A stretch of 64,000 nucleotides of DNA. Origin: Bactericera cockerelli. Taxonomy: Eukaryota > Arthropoda > Insecta > Hemiptera > Triozidae. How positions within the stretch are numbered: the first letter of the stretch is position 1; each line of letters begins with the position of its first letter. The position numbers and the translations under genes are program-made. The stretch covers positions 17,736,025 through 17,800,024 of the forward strand of contig CM044959.1 in the NCBI GenBank assembly GCA_024516035.1. The letters are read 5' to 3'. Shown piece after piece: positions 1-34,252 of the stretch. Under the pieces are notes generated by a model. It saw only the letters and a program-made list of their open reading frames with translations. It did not search any database and had not been told where the DNA came from.

Positions 1-1462
1 CACTTAATATTAGTAGGTTCAAAAATTTATCCTTATTATTATTATTAAACATATTTGATCAAGTTTTATTTACATAAAATATATACATATCCAATCCATA
101 CATAGAAATTGACATTAATAAAACAAAACTTGATTAAGGGCGGTGCTAATGCAACGGCAGTCTCTTCCGCACCACCCTTGATAAAAAAAGATAAAGAAGA
201 AGACAATGTTACATCAAAATAGTAGAAAAAAGGAAAGAAATTATATACATAAAAAAGAAAAATAAAATAAGTCATTCACCTGATTGAATATTTTACCATA
301 TACGAGTAGTCCGGGTGTGTTCGTATGAATATCGGAATTTTTTTTCTCTAAACAGAAGCAGTAGTAGGACTCTTGGTCTAATGTACATCGGGCAGTATAA
401 ATTAGGCAAAAAAAAAAAAACAAATAGGTACATCGTCCCGTTGAAATAGTTAACATTTATTCAGAGAGAAGGGGGAAAAATATCTTGAAAATCAGCAATA
501 GCAGTGTGTGGAAAACCGATGACTTTGGAATTCTCTTATTAATAAACTTTTATCTTAATGATCCTCAAATTTAATTAGTCGAGTGACTTACCAGTTTTTC
601 CTTGCTATCCTGCACCTCCATGTTGTGGGAGTTCTTGTGTTCCATCCTGCTAGAGACGCCTTCTGGCCGACCACTGATAGACTGGTAGTTTTTCCACTCC
701 GCCACGATGAAAATCTCTTGCCTTACAAACTTGCACGGTACATTTTGGTTAAATTTAATATAAAATAAATAAATATAAAATAAATAAATATAAAAGATTA
801 TTTCTTTTTACGTAATATTTTAAATAAAATTTCGTTGTTTCGTTCGTAATTTTATTGTTTCCTGTTTTGAGTACTGTTTTCAGGAAGCATTGTTTGTAAA
901 TTTCCTAGATAAATAAAGTCATGAGATAAGTTTAGTCAATTTTTGCTTGTTTTCAATTCTTCAAAAGTCTTTCTTGTTTAGAAAAGAATAAAATTGATAG
1001 TAATTATTGATGTCATTGATAGCAGGTATAGTAAGTAGTAAGTTAGATTAACAACAGTTATATAGTTAATGAATTAATGTAATGTGTCATTTAAAAAGGA
1101 AAGAACCAAGTTAAAGGAGAGATAAACAAATATATAGTCCAAACCTTCAAACACACATTTCTAGTCGTACCTTTAAACTATTTTTACCGAAATCCTAACA
1201 ACCTTTCCATTTACCGTTATAGTGTGACGTATACGAACGAGAATCTATTTCTTAAACGTTACATAACAACAAAAACCTAGATAGTTTTGGAAGTGTTCTT
1301 TAACTCAGGACTTCTTGTTAGAAGATTACATAACGACTAACTGCCTAGGTGCCTAGTCCTAAAATTCGAAGAATGCAGTTTCAACATAACCCGAAAAAAC
1401 GGATTTAGAAATTCAAATCCGGAGTCTGCTCTCGTACCCTCTTCATATTGTTGTATACGCCA
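1..1462. other. AT-rich non-coding stretch
   Basis: No coding exon is visible. At about 130-185 it holds a reverse-strand fragment of the dispersed element whose core reads gggcggggttattgc...aatctcttccaccc in other copies (family C below). The rest is AT-rich with short direct repeats (for example aaataaataaatataaa near 765-795). The short ORFs here have no recognisable motif. Confidence 0.5.
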
Positions 1463-1806
1463 GCCTCCGTGGCGTAACGGTTGTGACTACTGCCCAGTGT
1501 CCAGAGATTCCGAGTTCGATTCCCGGTTGGAGCAGACTTTACACACAAAAAATTCTGTTCCTTCCGAACACGTGAGGCTGGCTTTTCCGGTCTTACCCAG
1601 GCTGGGAGAGGTTAATGTGGGTAACTGGGATGATTCCCAGCGAATAGAGGGTAAAAATTCTATCTCAAATCAGGACGTAAAAACCAAAGAGGATCAATGG
1701 ACACGAAAGGAGCCAAGATATTGGATCTGAGCGTCCATATGATGCTCTCACCACCGTGATAATGTATCTGTGCCTATCTCATGGACACGGAATTATATAT
1801 TATTAT
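1463..1806 (+). repeat. tRNA-derived SINE, family F, near full length
   Basis: The tRNA-like head has an A-box-like GTGGCGTAACGG and a B-box GTTCGATTCCC. A body follows (gaggctggcttttcc...gttaatgtgggtaactggga) and then a tail containing catggacacggaatta ending in TATTATAT. The same body occurs at 61775-61990 (minus), 18830-19010 (minus) and inside the TIR transposon copies (about 21000-21260 and 38085-38345). A genuine tRNA is rejected because the acceptor stem does not close and the body continues into SINE sequence. Confidence 0.75.
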
Positions 1807-2449
1807 ATTGTTGGAATGGAATTTTATTTATTTATTTGTTTTTATTTAAATAATAACTTAATTTTATGTCTAATAATTAGGTAACTACCTATTTATGTAT
1901 TGTATGATAAAATTTTGTGTATGTAATTTAATAATTTAAAACATGCCTCGGGCATGATCTTATATTTTTCCTAACCCTACTCTACACAATGAGGCATTGC
2001 CCTACATCTTTTGGCGTCTGAATTTAGCGCCACCAATGTAAGCATATCTGAATTTATAAATAGCAACTGGTAATTCACTAATCTATGATAAACTACATAA
2101 TTATAATAAGCACTACGAGTATTACCACTATTTAATGTGACTTATCGCTATCAGAGGTACTGAATGATTTAGTTTAAACTGAATTTATATGCACGACATA
2201 CGTTCAAAATTTCCTGTGTTTATAGTACCTGTTATCAGCCCAATTCACCTAGGCGAGTTTTTAAGGTACATTTTAACATGCACTGTTCACGAGCTGGAGT
2301 CTTAGCCTCCTTGTCATAATTATTGTAATAAATCACTGTCGAAATCGCCGACCACTTTATCGTCAATAGAGGATCGAATTATAATGTTAAGGCGTATTGA
2401 TTGTTACGTGGTTGGTACTTACATTATTATGTATGTATATGTATAGATT
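1807..2449. other. AT-rich spacer with a dispersed 'gcatgg...ggcattgcc' repeat
   Basis: 1943-2006 carries a short element (ctaaccctactctacac...gaggcattgcc) that recurs at 49476-49560, in tandem at 14170-14408, and in reverse at about 60880-60950. Nothing coding is seen. Confidence 0.5.
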
Positions 2450-2605
2450 TGATCTTAGTAGCTTGATCGATAAGGCGGCGGACTTGTAACTTGGAGGTCG
2501 GTGGTTCAAGTCCCGGTTACAGCGTAGATTTAGTAAAAACGAATTTGTGTAGTTGTGACATCACGAAAGTGATTAACACAAATATGATAACTTTCTATGT
2601 ATTGT
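2450..2605 (+). repeat. tRNA-derived SINE, family B
   Basis: The head reads agcttgatcgataaggcgg (A-box region) and then cggtggttcaagtcccgg (B-box). A conserved tail follows (gtagttgtgacatcacgaaagtg...aacacaaatatg). Other copies of the family lie at 17556-17705, 24583-24712 and 46967-47103 (plus), and at 28285-28362, 50820-50895, 56960-57080 and 62450-62560 (minus). Confidence 0.8.
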
Positions 2606-4499
2606 ATAGAATTGATTTTTTTTTTTTAATTTTCACGAGAAGAACAATTCTTTTAAATTGAACAAATGAGATTTTGTAAGCAGTTATGAACTTATTAGAA
2701 AAGCGGATGTTCTATCTCCTATGCATTGGATGTCCTTTTTGCGTCCTATACATTAGTGACGCGCATTTTTAGTTAGCAATATTCGTCCGTTTAAATTTAT
2801 TTTTAATAATAGTGTTATTGTTTGTCCTTTTCAGGCGCTTATCGGCTTCATCCCTTATGAGGTACGAGTTGGGGCAGAACATAAGCGAGTTGGGGCAGAA
2901 CATAAGCGTTATGCAGTACCTGCACCATTTACGGAGATAGTAGGTATATCTACATTATCTACCCTTATCACACCAATATCGAAAAGGGCTTGGTATGTAT
3001 GAGTATACACTGGGTAGGAAACTTTTTGGTTCTAACACGTCTAAATTGTCCAATTATTTAGAAAACTATTTGTAAATAACGAGGTACATTGAATGCTCGT
3101 AATTAATTGTATTTAGCGCGACAAGGACGCTGCGATTACAGATAATATTTACAAGTAAATAACTTTTCTATGTAGATGATAAATGTACGCGTAGATAAAT
3201 AATTGGAATGGTTAGGTAACCTGACAACTAGGTCACATGTCATAATTATAAAGCACGTTGATGTATGTATAATTGTATAGGTGCAGTATGCCAATGATAG
3301 CTTTGTCATTCAATCAACGATTATCGACTTATGATCATAATACCTATAATAATGTTGATGACCTCAGTAATTTTGAAACCAATATAGGTAGGTGATGTAG
3401 GCATGTAGGTATTCAAAAAAATTGTTTGGAATTCATCCATCTTCATTCAGAAAAATACTCGTACCTAAAATTCTCAAGCCGAGCTGTACTTGGGTAGATA
3501 GCTCAACACTTTAAGAAAGTTGTAATACCTACCTAAAATTCTCAAGACAAACTGTAGGTACTTGGGCAGATATATCAACACTTTAAAAAATTGTATTTTT
3601 CATTAATTTTATCTCAATAAAAAGTTCATCTGCCCCGTTCAGGGTTTGAACAGCCAAATAAGAACAACTAGTCATGTGGTCTTTTATACCTAAGTTCATT
3701 AATTTTCTTAGAATAAGTGTTCCATCTTCGCCCCGTTTAGCGTTTGAACAGCCAAAAAAGAACAACTAGTCATGTGGTCTTTTATGCCTAAGTTCATGAA
3801 TTTTCTTAGAATAAGTGTTCCATCTTCGCCCCGTTCAGCGTTTGAACAGCCAAAAAAGACCACATGCTATAGCTATAGAGATGCTTCAAATTCCATAGGA
3901 ATTAAACTCTAGCCCACTTTAGACTGTAAATAAAGCGTTGAACATTGAACAAGTACCTATGATGTTGCCCCCTCTTCGTTTGAAGACTATTCACAGCCTC
4001 TCTGCATGAACAATTGAACAATGTTGCAAAATAAATGACAGGTATTGTTCCCACGTATTCACTCGACACTCATCAACAATTCGCCGTATGCCTTCAAGTT
4101 TCATATTAGTCACAACACACTGCTTGGAAAGTTTCGCGACCACAGTAAAGTTAGGGTAGGGTCTTTTTATGGGTCATTTTTTAAGGAACATTGTTTTGCT
4201 GTGGCTGTGATGAGGCGTCAAGCGAAATAATTTGAACAGGCTGTTTTTCCATGAAACCGCAGCTCTCGTAAACGCTTGTGGTCTGTTTTATAGCTTGCCT
4301 ATCCCGTGGTATGACTCCCTTCTGATGGGCGAGAAGTGATAGAATATTATTTTCTAGGAGGGTTTTCCTCCAAGCAATACCTACTTTCGATTTAGGTGCT
4401 GGGTCAACACGAAAGAAACCGGAAGATATAAAATAAAATTAAAGCGTCGAGCATCAAAAATATTATATGTTTAATGTATATGCATATCTACATATTAGT
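2606..4499. other. Non-coding DNA with two local tandem repeats
   Basis: Two tandem arrays are visible. 3465-3592 is a two-copy repeat built on cctaaaattctcaag...acactttaa. 3632-3860 is about 2.3 copies of a roughly 98-bp unit containing gtttgaacagccaaa and catgtggtctttta. Copies are more than 90 percent alike, so these duplications are recent. About 4215-4340 resembles the family H repeat (agctctcgtaaacgcttgtggtc...gatgggcgagaagtga). No gene is evident. Confidence 0.55.
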
Positions 4500-4800
4500 G
4501 TATGTAAGGTTTTATTTGTGGTGAAGCACAAGGCCTCTTCACAATTTTTGTGGGTAGCGCAGCATTACAAAGAGCCTCCTTTACTTTTCGAATTATTCCA
4601 TTACATTATTTTTTTTTACTCTGGTAATGTCGCCACTGGTCGTTACTCATGCAAGTAACTACTCATTTTTCCTCACGAGGTATGAGTGGACCCCGAACAT
4701 CCAAGTACAGAGCAGAAAAATTCCTGCACCGCTGGAGATCGAACCCAGGTCACCATGCGTGTAATGCCTAGCGCGCTAACTCACTTTGCCACGGTGACTA
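4500..4800 (-). repeat. tRNA-derived SINE, family E
   Basis: Read on the minus strand it begins TAGTCACCGTGGCAAAGTGA, has a B-box GGTTCGATCTCC, and continues into tcggggtccactcatacctc. It is closely similar to 16629-16945, where target-site duplications delimit the element. Confidence 0.75.
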
Positions 4801-4929
4801 CTTGCATACATAATAGTGTTCAGTGAAATAAAATTTAAAAATTAGATGCTTGCATGGTGTTCTCAGGTATATCACGGACATAAATAAAATTGCTTAAAGA
4901 TACCTCTAACTTTCTATTCTAACTGATAA

Positions 4930-5145
4930 TAATAATAATACTCTTTAGTGGAAGGTAACCACCAGGCGAGATTAATACTCAAAGCATTTTTTACCACCTA
5001 ACCCTCAGAGTCTTATTATTATGTGGTCCACAAACTCAAATCAATGAGGAAAAATTCAAGCACTGGGTGGGATTCGAACCTACGGATCCCTACGCTACCT
5101 GGATTACCAGACTAGCGAGTTAACCACTTGACTACCAGTGCACTG
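4930..5145 (-). repeat. tRNA-derived SINE, family D
   Basis: On the minus strand the head reads gcactggtagtcaagtgg, with a B-box GGTTCGAATCCC. It ends in the recognisable tail ctggtggttaccttccac...aagagtattatta. Copies or fragments recur at 25446-25655 and 52033-52230 (minus) and at 41525-41622 and 43672-43758 (plus). Confidence 0.8.
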
Positions 5146-7098
5146 AGAACTCTTTGGGGTACAATATGACATTGTACTACTTTTTTGAGTCCACATTACA
5201 GAACTGCAGTATAATTTTATAACGTAGTTGTTGAAAAAAGAACTTGTTTTGAAAATATAGAAGTACTTGATAAGTTAACATAAAGAATATAGGTAGAGGC
5301 GAAATTCAGACGTTTTTTTAACTATATTTTATTCCTCTGAAGAATATAGTTTTGCTTATTGTTGGTTTTGCTTGTTGTTAATGGAGAAAATTAAAAATTG
5401 ATGATAACAATCCTATTTTTTCTTTCTTATCTGTAATTTTGCTCTTATTTTTAATTATTAGATATAAAAAATTGTATTTTTGCACTCTCTCATACTCCGA
5501 CACTTCTGAAATTTAACCAGGTTTTAATCAACAAAATTGCCTTTGAGGTTGAGGTAGATTTTAGTAAGGTGAAAACAATTCAGGTTGCTTAATTAATTTA
5601 TAAATTTGATCAACCTTACTTAATGCGTATAGAAAAATAATTTACGTTATCATTAAATTTAACTCACAAGTTTTTTTTACTACACTATTTTATTAGGTAG
5701 ACATCAAAATTTCTATCTCGAAAAAAATATTTAAAATATCAATATTTTCCATTATGTATAAATAGTTTGAAAATAAATCACAAAAAACACACAGTTAAAA
5801 ACAATTCTATTGTGCGTAACAATCGAGATCTACCTTCGAAAAATTTCGGGCCGAGTTACTGGTATAACTAATACCTAGGAGATGCTGATGAAAACTGAAT
5901 GAATGATCAACTGATCGTTAGTGTGCCATCAGACTATAAACAGATCCCCAGAGGCTCATTATCTTGTACCTGCCATAGACATAATATTAACTACCTTATT
6001 GTATACTTGCATAGATACTCCCAGATACAATACAAGTACGCTGTACGCGTAGAATTTAAGTACTCCATCTAGTATCAAGGTAGACAACTATTAATGCCCA
6101 GTAAACTACCAATAGAAATTACTCTGTATACAATAAAATATAGAATTCTTTCAGTGAAAGATTTTACCGTGGCATTTACTGTGGTTTCAGTCAAGGTATG
6201 CCTTGTGGTTTGTGGTACAATTTTTGGTAGGTAGACTCTAGCTAGTTTGCCAGTCACTGTCGTAAAATGGTTAGAATATGCGCGACGTTCAAGTTGCGAT
6301 CTTTTCTTTACTTATTACCTGAGTTTCAGCTTCTAATAATAATTATCTTGCCCGGACTCAATCCCGCTTGTGCCTATAAGGGTTGGGTGGAAGAGATTGC
6401 CATAGGTAATAACCCCGCCCTTTAGTTAGGACATATTTTAATATATACATTTTTCTATTTTCTTTTCTTCAATTTTATGTATATATTGTTCCCATTTTTT
6501 CATTGTTATAATTATTTGTATTGTAAATAAGTTTTTTTATATCTAATAAAGTGTTTAATAATAATAATGTCCACAACGGATTCACTCCCCCTTATTTTTA
6601 TATCCCCAAAAAATACTTAGTGTAAAAATAGTCGTCAATTGAAACCGTCGTGTTGGCGTGGTCTCCCGTATGTAGATCTGGTTTAGGAGATTTGAGGGCG
6701 GGGCTATTCTGGTAAATCAAATGACATTTTTTGATGAATGTCTTTATTATTATTTCTTGACGAATGACCCGAAATATGTGACGGTAGCGGAGGTAACCCC
6801 TAAATCTAAGATTTTTTTTAGGAGGGGAAAGCTCATGCCAAAAAGTGTAGGACTCAGGCATAGAACGCCCGTTATCCATGACTGTCTACCCTAACTAAAA
6901 ACCAAACCATTGTAGGACTGTTAAGTATTACTTACTACTTCAGAAAGGTCAAGTCCCCTTTTAAGGGAGAAAAGAAGGAAGAGAGGGATGGTGTAAAATA
7001 TTAATCTGTTAAAACTTACCATTCTATTTTTGAAAAAAACATATGGAGAACAGAAAATGCATCAACATTGTCAAAATTGGACTGTTGCATAAATCTTA
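5146..7098. other. AT-rich non-coding DNA with a family C copy
   Basis: 6379-6560 (plus) is a good copy of family C (gggttgggtggaagagattg...aaccccgccctttagttag, ending ctaataaagtg and ATA repeats). The rest is AT-rich with no exon-like features. A 93-codon ORF on the minus strand at 6598-6879 has no motif I recognise. Confidence 0.5.
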
Positions 7099-7227
7099 GG
7101 GTGGAATTAATAGACTTTTTGTAATACCTCTATGGCTCTAAGTCACGGATTGCGTACTGTGTAAGATAGGGAAAACTGACACTTACCAACGATTTAAGTT
7201 ATTGATGTTGTGTATTAATTCCGCCCT
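7099..7227. mobile_element. MITE, GGGCGAAATTAATAGAC family (divergent copy)
   Basis: A short element bounded by inverted ends (ggtggaattaatagac ... gtattaattccgccc). The shared core includes taatacctct, the CACGGATTGCGTACTGTGTAAG block and gggaaaac. It is the most diverged of the copies in this window. Confidence 0.7.
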
Positions 7228-7381
7228 TAAAGTATATTTTCATTGGCATTATCAGCAATATGTTTGTAGAATATACAAAACATAAATTTTTATCAACTAA
7301 AAGCCTTATCATCGTTTTTTAATCCACTGCCACCTGCTAGGATAGATAAGAGATAGATTGTGAAACACAGTAGACTGCTTG

Positions 7382-7674
7382 TCGATTAATGTCGCCTATG
7401 ACTATATGTTTCTATACAATCATGTTGTTTTGGTTGAGTAAGATGACAAATGCACATTCACCGAACAGTGCCAGAAAGTTGACTTGACATAATTTTATTA
7501 ATTTATGTACGTAAATGGAAGGAAGTCAAATGTCACCTATGACTATATGTTTCTATATTATACAATTATGGTGTTTTGGTTGAGTAAGATGACAAATGCA
7601 CATTCACCGAACAGTGCCAGAAAGTAGACTTGACATAATTTTATTAATTTATGTACTTAAATAGAAGGAAGTCA
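7382..7674. repeat. 143-bp direct tandem duplication
   Basis: Two consecutive copies (about 7390-7530 and 7531-7674) share ctatgactatatgtttc, ggttgagtaagatgacaa and cattcaccgaacagtgcc with few differences. The preceding segment (7325-7395) recurs at 8934-9020, so a dispersed repeat was tandemly duplicated here. Confidence 0.75.
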
Positions 7675-7859
7675 AGCTCTCGCAATTTTTTTATTACAAA
7701 TAAGCGCGAGATTATCAACGAGATACATTTTTTGTCAACCTGTTCAAGTGTTCATTGAGTTCAGAGGTCGCTGCCAAGTTCGTTCCAAGAAGAAAAAAAT
7801 GGATGAGGAAAATTTTTGATCCCACATCACATCATAAAATAGAAAGATTTGAAATTTAT

Positions 7860-7994
7860 GGCGAAATTAATAGACGTTTTTGTAATACCTCTGTGGCGCT
7901 AAGTTTCGGATTGCGTACTGTGTAAGATAGGGAAAACCGACGCTTAGCAATGACTACTTGACTAGTGATATAGAATTTGTCTATTAATTTCGCC
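7860..7994. mobile_element. MITE, GGGCGAAATTAATAGAC family
   Basis: About 135 bp with inverted ends (ggcgaaattaatagac at the left, gtctattaatttcgcc at the right). It has the family core TACCTCTGTGGCGCTAAG, attgcgtactgtgtaag and gggaaaaccgacgctta. A truncated second copy follows directly to about 8093. There is no ORF, so it is non-autonomous. Confidence 0.8.
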
Positions 7995-8199
7995 ATTACT
8001 ATGTCTCGGATTGCGTACTGTTGTCTATGACAGGGAAAACCGATGTTAAGCAATGACTTAAGTTATCAATTTTGTCTATTAATTTGGCCCTTAGTTTTAA
8101 CATCGCCCTCACAACTACATGTTCAGATCACGACAGGAGTTTAACATCAATGCTCTGGGAAAACAGCCTAGGTATTCAAAGAAATCTCACCCAGCCTGA

Positions 8200-8328
8200 G
8201 GGCAGAATTAATAGACGTTTTTGTAATACCTCTGTGGCGCTAAGTCACGGATTGCGTACTGTGTAAGATAGGGAAAACCGACGCTTAGCAATGACTTGAG
8301 TTATAGAATTTGTCTATTAATTTCGCCC
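8200..8328. mobile_element. MITE, GGGCGAAATTAATAGAC family
   Basis: About 129 bp with inverted ends (gggcagaattaatagac and gtctattaatttcgccc) and the same internal core as the copy at 7860-7994. Three copies lie within 500 bp here. Confidence 0.8.
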
Positions 8329-10761
8329 TGAGTGAGGCCGGAAACAGCCAGCAGAAATGAATTATTATGATGAGCTTGGAATATTATATTATTAACAAAT
8401 TCTCTAAAATGCTGAAATGTCAAGGGACACTCTCAAACCACGGAGATTTAGATGACCAGGGACCTGATGTTAAAAGTAATGCACGCAATACCTGAAAGAG
8501 ATGCATCGCAACTTACTATCTTGATAGGTAATAAGTTGCATAGCAAAGTCCTAGGTCACCCAGAAATTTGGTTGATCATGCAATTCATGCATGTTCTTCG
8601 GGGTTTTGGGCTAATTCAGCCTTGAGAGAACAGTTTAAGTAGACATCTGGTTTATGATTTAGCGATATAGAATTAGTACCTAATAAAAACCGGATCCTCA
8701 ATACATATTTCATTTTTTTTTCAACAAAATATATACTTACTTACGGACACGGAGAGTAAATAAATAAGTACATAAGTATACATTTCGTTGAAAATCCCAA
8801 GATTGTAAGTTAATTTTTTTTTATCTCTACCCAAAAATAGAAAAGGAAAAAAACGACCCACTTGATGCCTACATCTTCATTATAATTATTATAGATACCA
8901 CCCAAATACCAGTCTTATCATCATTTTCTCACGCTTTTTTAATCCACAACACCCCCCTGCTAGGATAGATACGAGTAACAGATAGATTGTGAAACACAGT
9001 CGACTGCTTGTCGATTTATGTCGCCTGGGTACAAAAAAGAAAGTGAAATAACAACAATGACTATTATGTCTATTCCCTATATGATAGGCGAAAAGAAAGT
9101 AATTTATTTTTTATTATTATTGAGAAGTGAAAACAAAGTTTAAACATTATTGCGTATCCGGCCAGAAGAATCAAAACAATTCATCTTGTTTACAAATCCT
9201 AAGATAACGGGTTCGAATCCCGCCCAAGGATTTTTTTTCGGAGAAAACTTTAAACACAAGTCCTTATTGGCTAGGGTATTCTCTTATCCTCTGGACCTAC
9301 TATTTGCTTCTCTTTTCCGGTAAGGTATGAGCTTGATGTTGAACATCAAAACAAAAAATAAATGTAACATAAAGAAGACGTATACAAATATACACATCGC
9401 TTCAATTTCAAACAAGTTGAAATCGTTTTGAAAACTAAAATTGAGTATTAATAACTTGCGGTATTGAATCTATCTGAATGAGAGAGAGGAAGTGTTTCGA
9501 ATTAAATTGCATACGTGTGCAAGTGCATTTGAACGCTTGCACTACTATTGCATTGGGCAAGGAAACAGGATCATTTCAAAATACTTCGACACTACATAAT
9601 GCGATATTTCATATACATTTTTCATTCTTATTAGTTATATAAATTGTTGAGTCAACGAGTATTTTTAGAAACTGATTAAATTACTCATTCAATGATAGAA
9701 ACATCACCGCAAAGAGCATAAAATCGACAAAAAAAACTAACCAATTTCTAATTATAAGTAAAGTTCATTGTTTCAAGCAGTAGTAAAGTCTTTGTAAAAC
9801 AAAAATATACATAAAAGCTGAGTACACAATAAAACAATATTCTTTACACAAGAAAACAATATTCTTTACACGATAAAAAAAAGCTTTCACATTTAAAATA
9901 GACAAGCTGTACAAAAAATATAATATACTACAAAAAGAAGAAGATTTAACAATGTTTTCAACAATATTGTAAAATAACAAAATATTAACGTAGCGAAAGA
10001 AAAATAGTAGGTATTTACAAAGCGTGAAATTCTATGCTTTTCCTTCAAGTAAATTGCTAATTAATCAGTCATGAGAGCATAGATAATATTAAAGGTACCT
10101 AATTATATCCTTAGCCTGAGTAGTTTTAAAGCTGTTAATAATATTTTATGGATTTCTATTTGAAATATTTTATTTTACCTTTTAGTTGAAAATAGATGAG
10201 AATGATAGAAAAATACCTACATCTATCACATAGTACTTTTTCTGACTACTACAACTCCTAAGGTAAGATTATTTCCTTCATATTGCGCACAAGATTAATA
10301 TAATTAGATAAAAAGATAATATTATTTAGTAGCTATACGTATATTTCATAAAATATGACCATTAATGGAGTGGACTTTTATGAAAAAGTGACATTATTAC
10401 ATACAGAAATTCATAGAATAGCATATACTTCACATAAAATAACAGATCGTATTTGGCTGATGGGTAAAAAATTATACTTATGTATACTATTGTGTGTATG
10501 TACTCGTATAGGTACCTATGTATACTTAATACCTATGTAAAAAGTGAAGCTTTCCATATCATAAAGAATTTTCTTCAGGTTTCCATACTATGTAGTTACA
10601 TTTTACTTTGATGGGCATAAGAAGGGTATTCCAACTTCAAAAGATTAATATCTTGTGCCGAAGGTCGGGAAACTCAAATGTTAAGGCTTTGCTTCATATA
10701 GGAATTACAGCTTAACCATAAGGTAACCCAATACTATAAAGCACGACAGCTGATTCAAGCA
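8329..10761. other. Gene-free AT-rich DNA
   Basis: It contains the dispersed repeat at about 8934-9020 and a tRNA-like B-box (ggttcgaatcccgcc) near 9210. The rest is simple AT-rich DNA with many acctac/taggta motifs. No exon is supported. Confidence 0.5.
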
Positions 10762-10960
10762 AATAATAATATCGACTTATTTATACTGCCTAATTAAGAC
10801 TAATGAGTCCAATTATTCCAGCAGTAAGACCAAAACGTATTAGACCAAAACGTATTAGTATCCCAAATGGGAGGATAACTCTTATCATGTCCGGGTGGGT
10901 TTCGAACCCGAGACCTCTGGATTGCCAGACAGTTGCCTTGACTACTGAGCTACCGGGACA
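10762..10960 (-). repeat. tRNA-derived SINE, family A, 3' of the DLK stop codon
   Basis: On the minus strand it starts TGTCCCGGTAGCTCAGTAGT, has a B-box GGTTCGAAACCC, and ends ggcagtataaataagtcgat(att)n. It lies 24 bp past the DLK stop codon on the same strand, so it probably forms part of the DLK 3' UTR. Its (ATT)n tail could supply AATAAT-type signals. Confidence 0.8.
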
Positions 10961-10983
10961 GACTAGGTAATGCTGCCGACAAT

Positions 10984-33430
<22,447 letters not shown>

Positions 33431-33960
33431 TGCGTTTCCCAGGATGGCGACTTAAGAACGGGATCAAGGAGGTAGAAAAAAAAGCTATGAGCATTTATTT
33501 CGCCATGAAAATTAATCACTATTTCCAGATCGATTCGCTTGGAGACCGATTCGCGACCGACGAAATACTGTGAAAACTGAACTCGTATGCTGAAGGAAAA
33601 TTATCTCTCTGTTCCCCTACCAACACGACCGCGTGCTCTATCACACATTGGGATGCGGGAAACGTCATGCCATGACGTAGGGACCATTCTGGAACTTAGT
33701 TTTGAACATCTGTTGGTACAGTGGTTCTGAAAGTGTTCAGGTCTGTCCTTCACATCCGGTGGATACCCTGTGGCATCCTATAATTCCGCAGTATATGTAT
33801 CAGGTTCATCTACCTCTATGCGGTGACAAATAATTGCCATTGTTATAGAATGTGTCGAAATATCTGTACTATAATTTACGATTCTTATGGGGAACAGAAT
33901 TAATGGACCAATATTGAAGAGTCTAAGCAGGAATTTTAAATATACAAAATATAAGATATA
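33431..33960 (-). promoter_or_regulatory. Probable DLK 5' UTR / promoter region with CRE-like palindrome
   Basis: Sequence upstream of the DLK start codon is more GC-balanced than the surroundings. At 33662-33678 it carries the perfect palindrome ACGTCATGCCATGACGT, i.e. two inverted TGACGT half-sites of the CREB/ATF type, 232-248 bp before the ATG. No TATA box is obvious. The transcription start is not determined. Confidence 0.4.
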
Positions 33961-34167
33961 TAATAATAATATCGCTTTATTTATACTCCCCGATTAGGAC
34001 TATTAAGCCTCATTATTCCAGCAGTAAGCGCAGGACGCATTATTATGTGGTAAAAATCCCAAATGGGAGGATAACTTGTCATGTCCCGGCTGGGTTTCGA
34101 ACCCGCGACCTCTGGAATCTCTGGATTCACAGAGTGCCGCCTTCACCACTGAGCTACAGGCAGGGAC
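33961..34167 (-). repeat. tRNA-derived SINE, family A, full length
   Basis: Begins with the (ATA) tail end (taataataatatcgctttat). The minus-strand B-box is GGGTTCGAAACC and it ends at the head GCCTGTAGCTCAGTGGTGAA. The 34253-34375 dispersed repeat (matching 13105-13220) follows. Confidence 0.8.
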
Positions 34168-34252
34168 CAAGTAGGTATTATGCATATTAGAGATCATAGA
34201 TGTTCACTACATATTTAAAATCGAAGTATATGCAAATAATATTTTAATTGCA

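Noticed and set aside
2450..2600. Genuine tRNA gene
   Set aside because: The B-box is good, but the cloverleaf does not close and the same sequence with its tail recurs many times; it is a SINE head. The same reasoning applies to the heads at 1463, 11148, 13708, 17556, 24583 and 46711.
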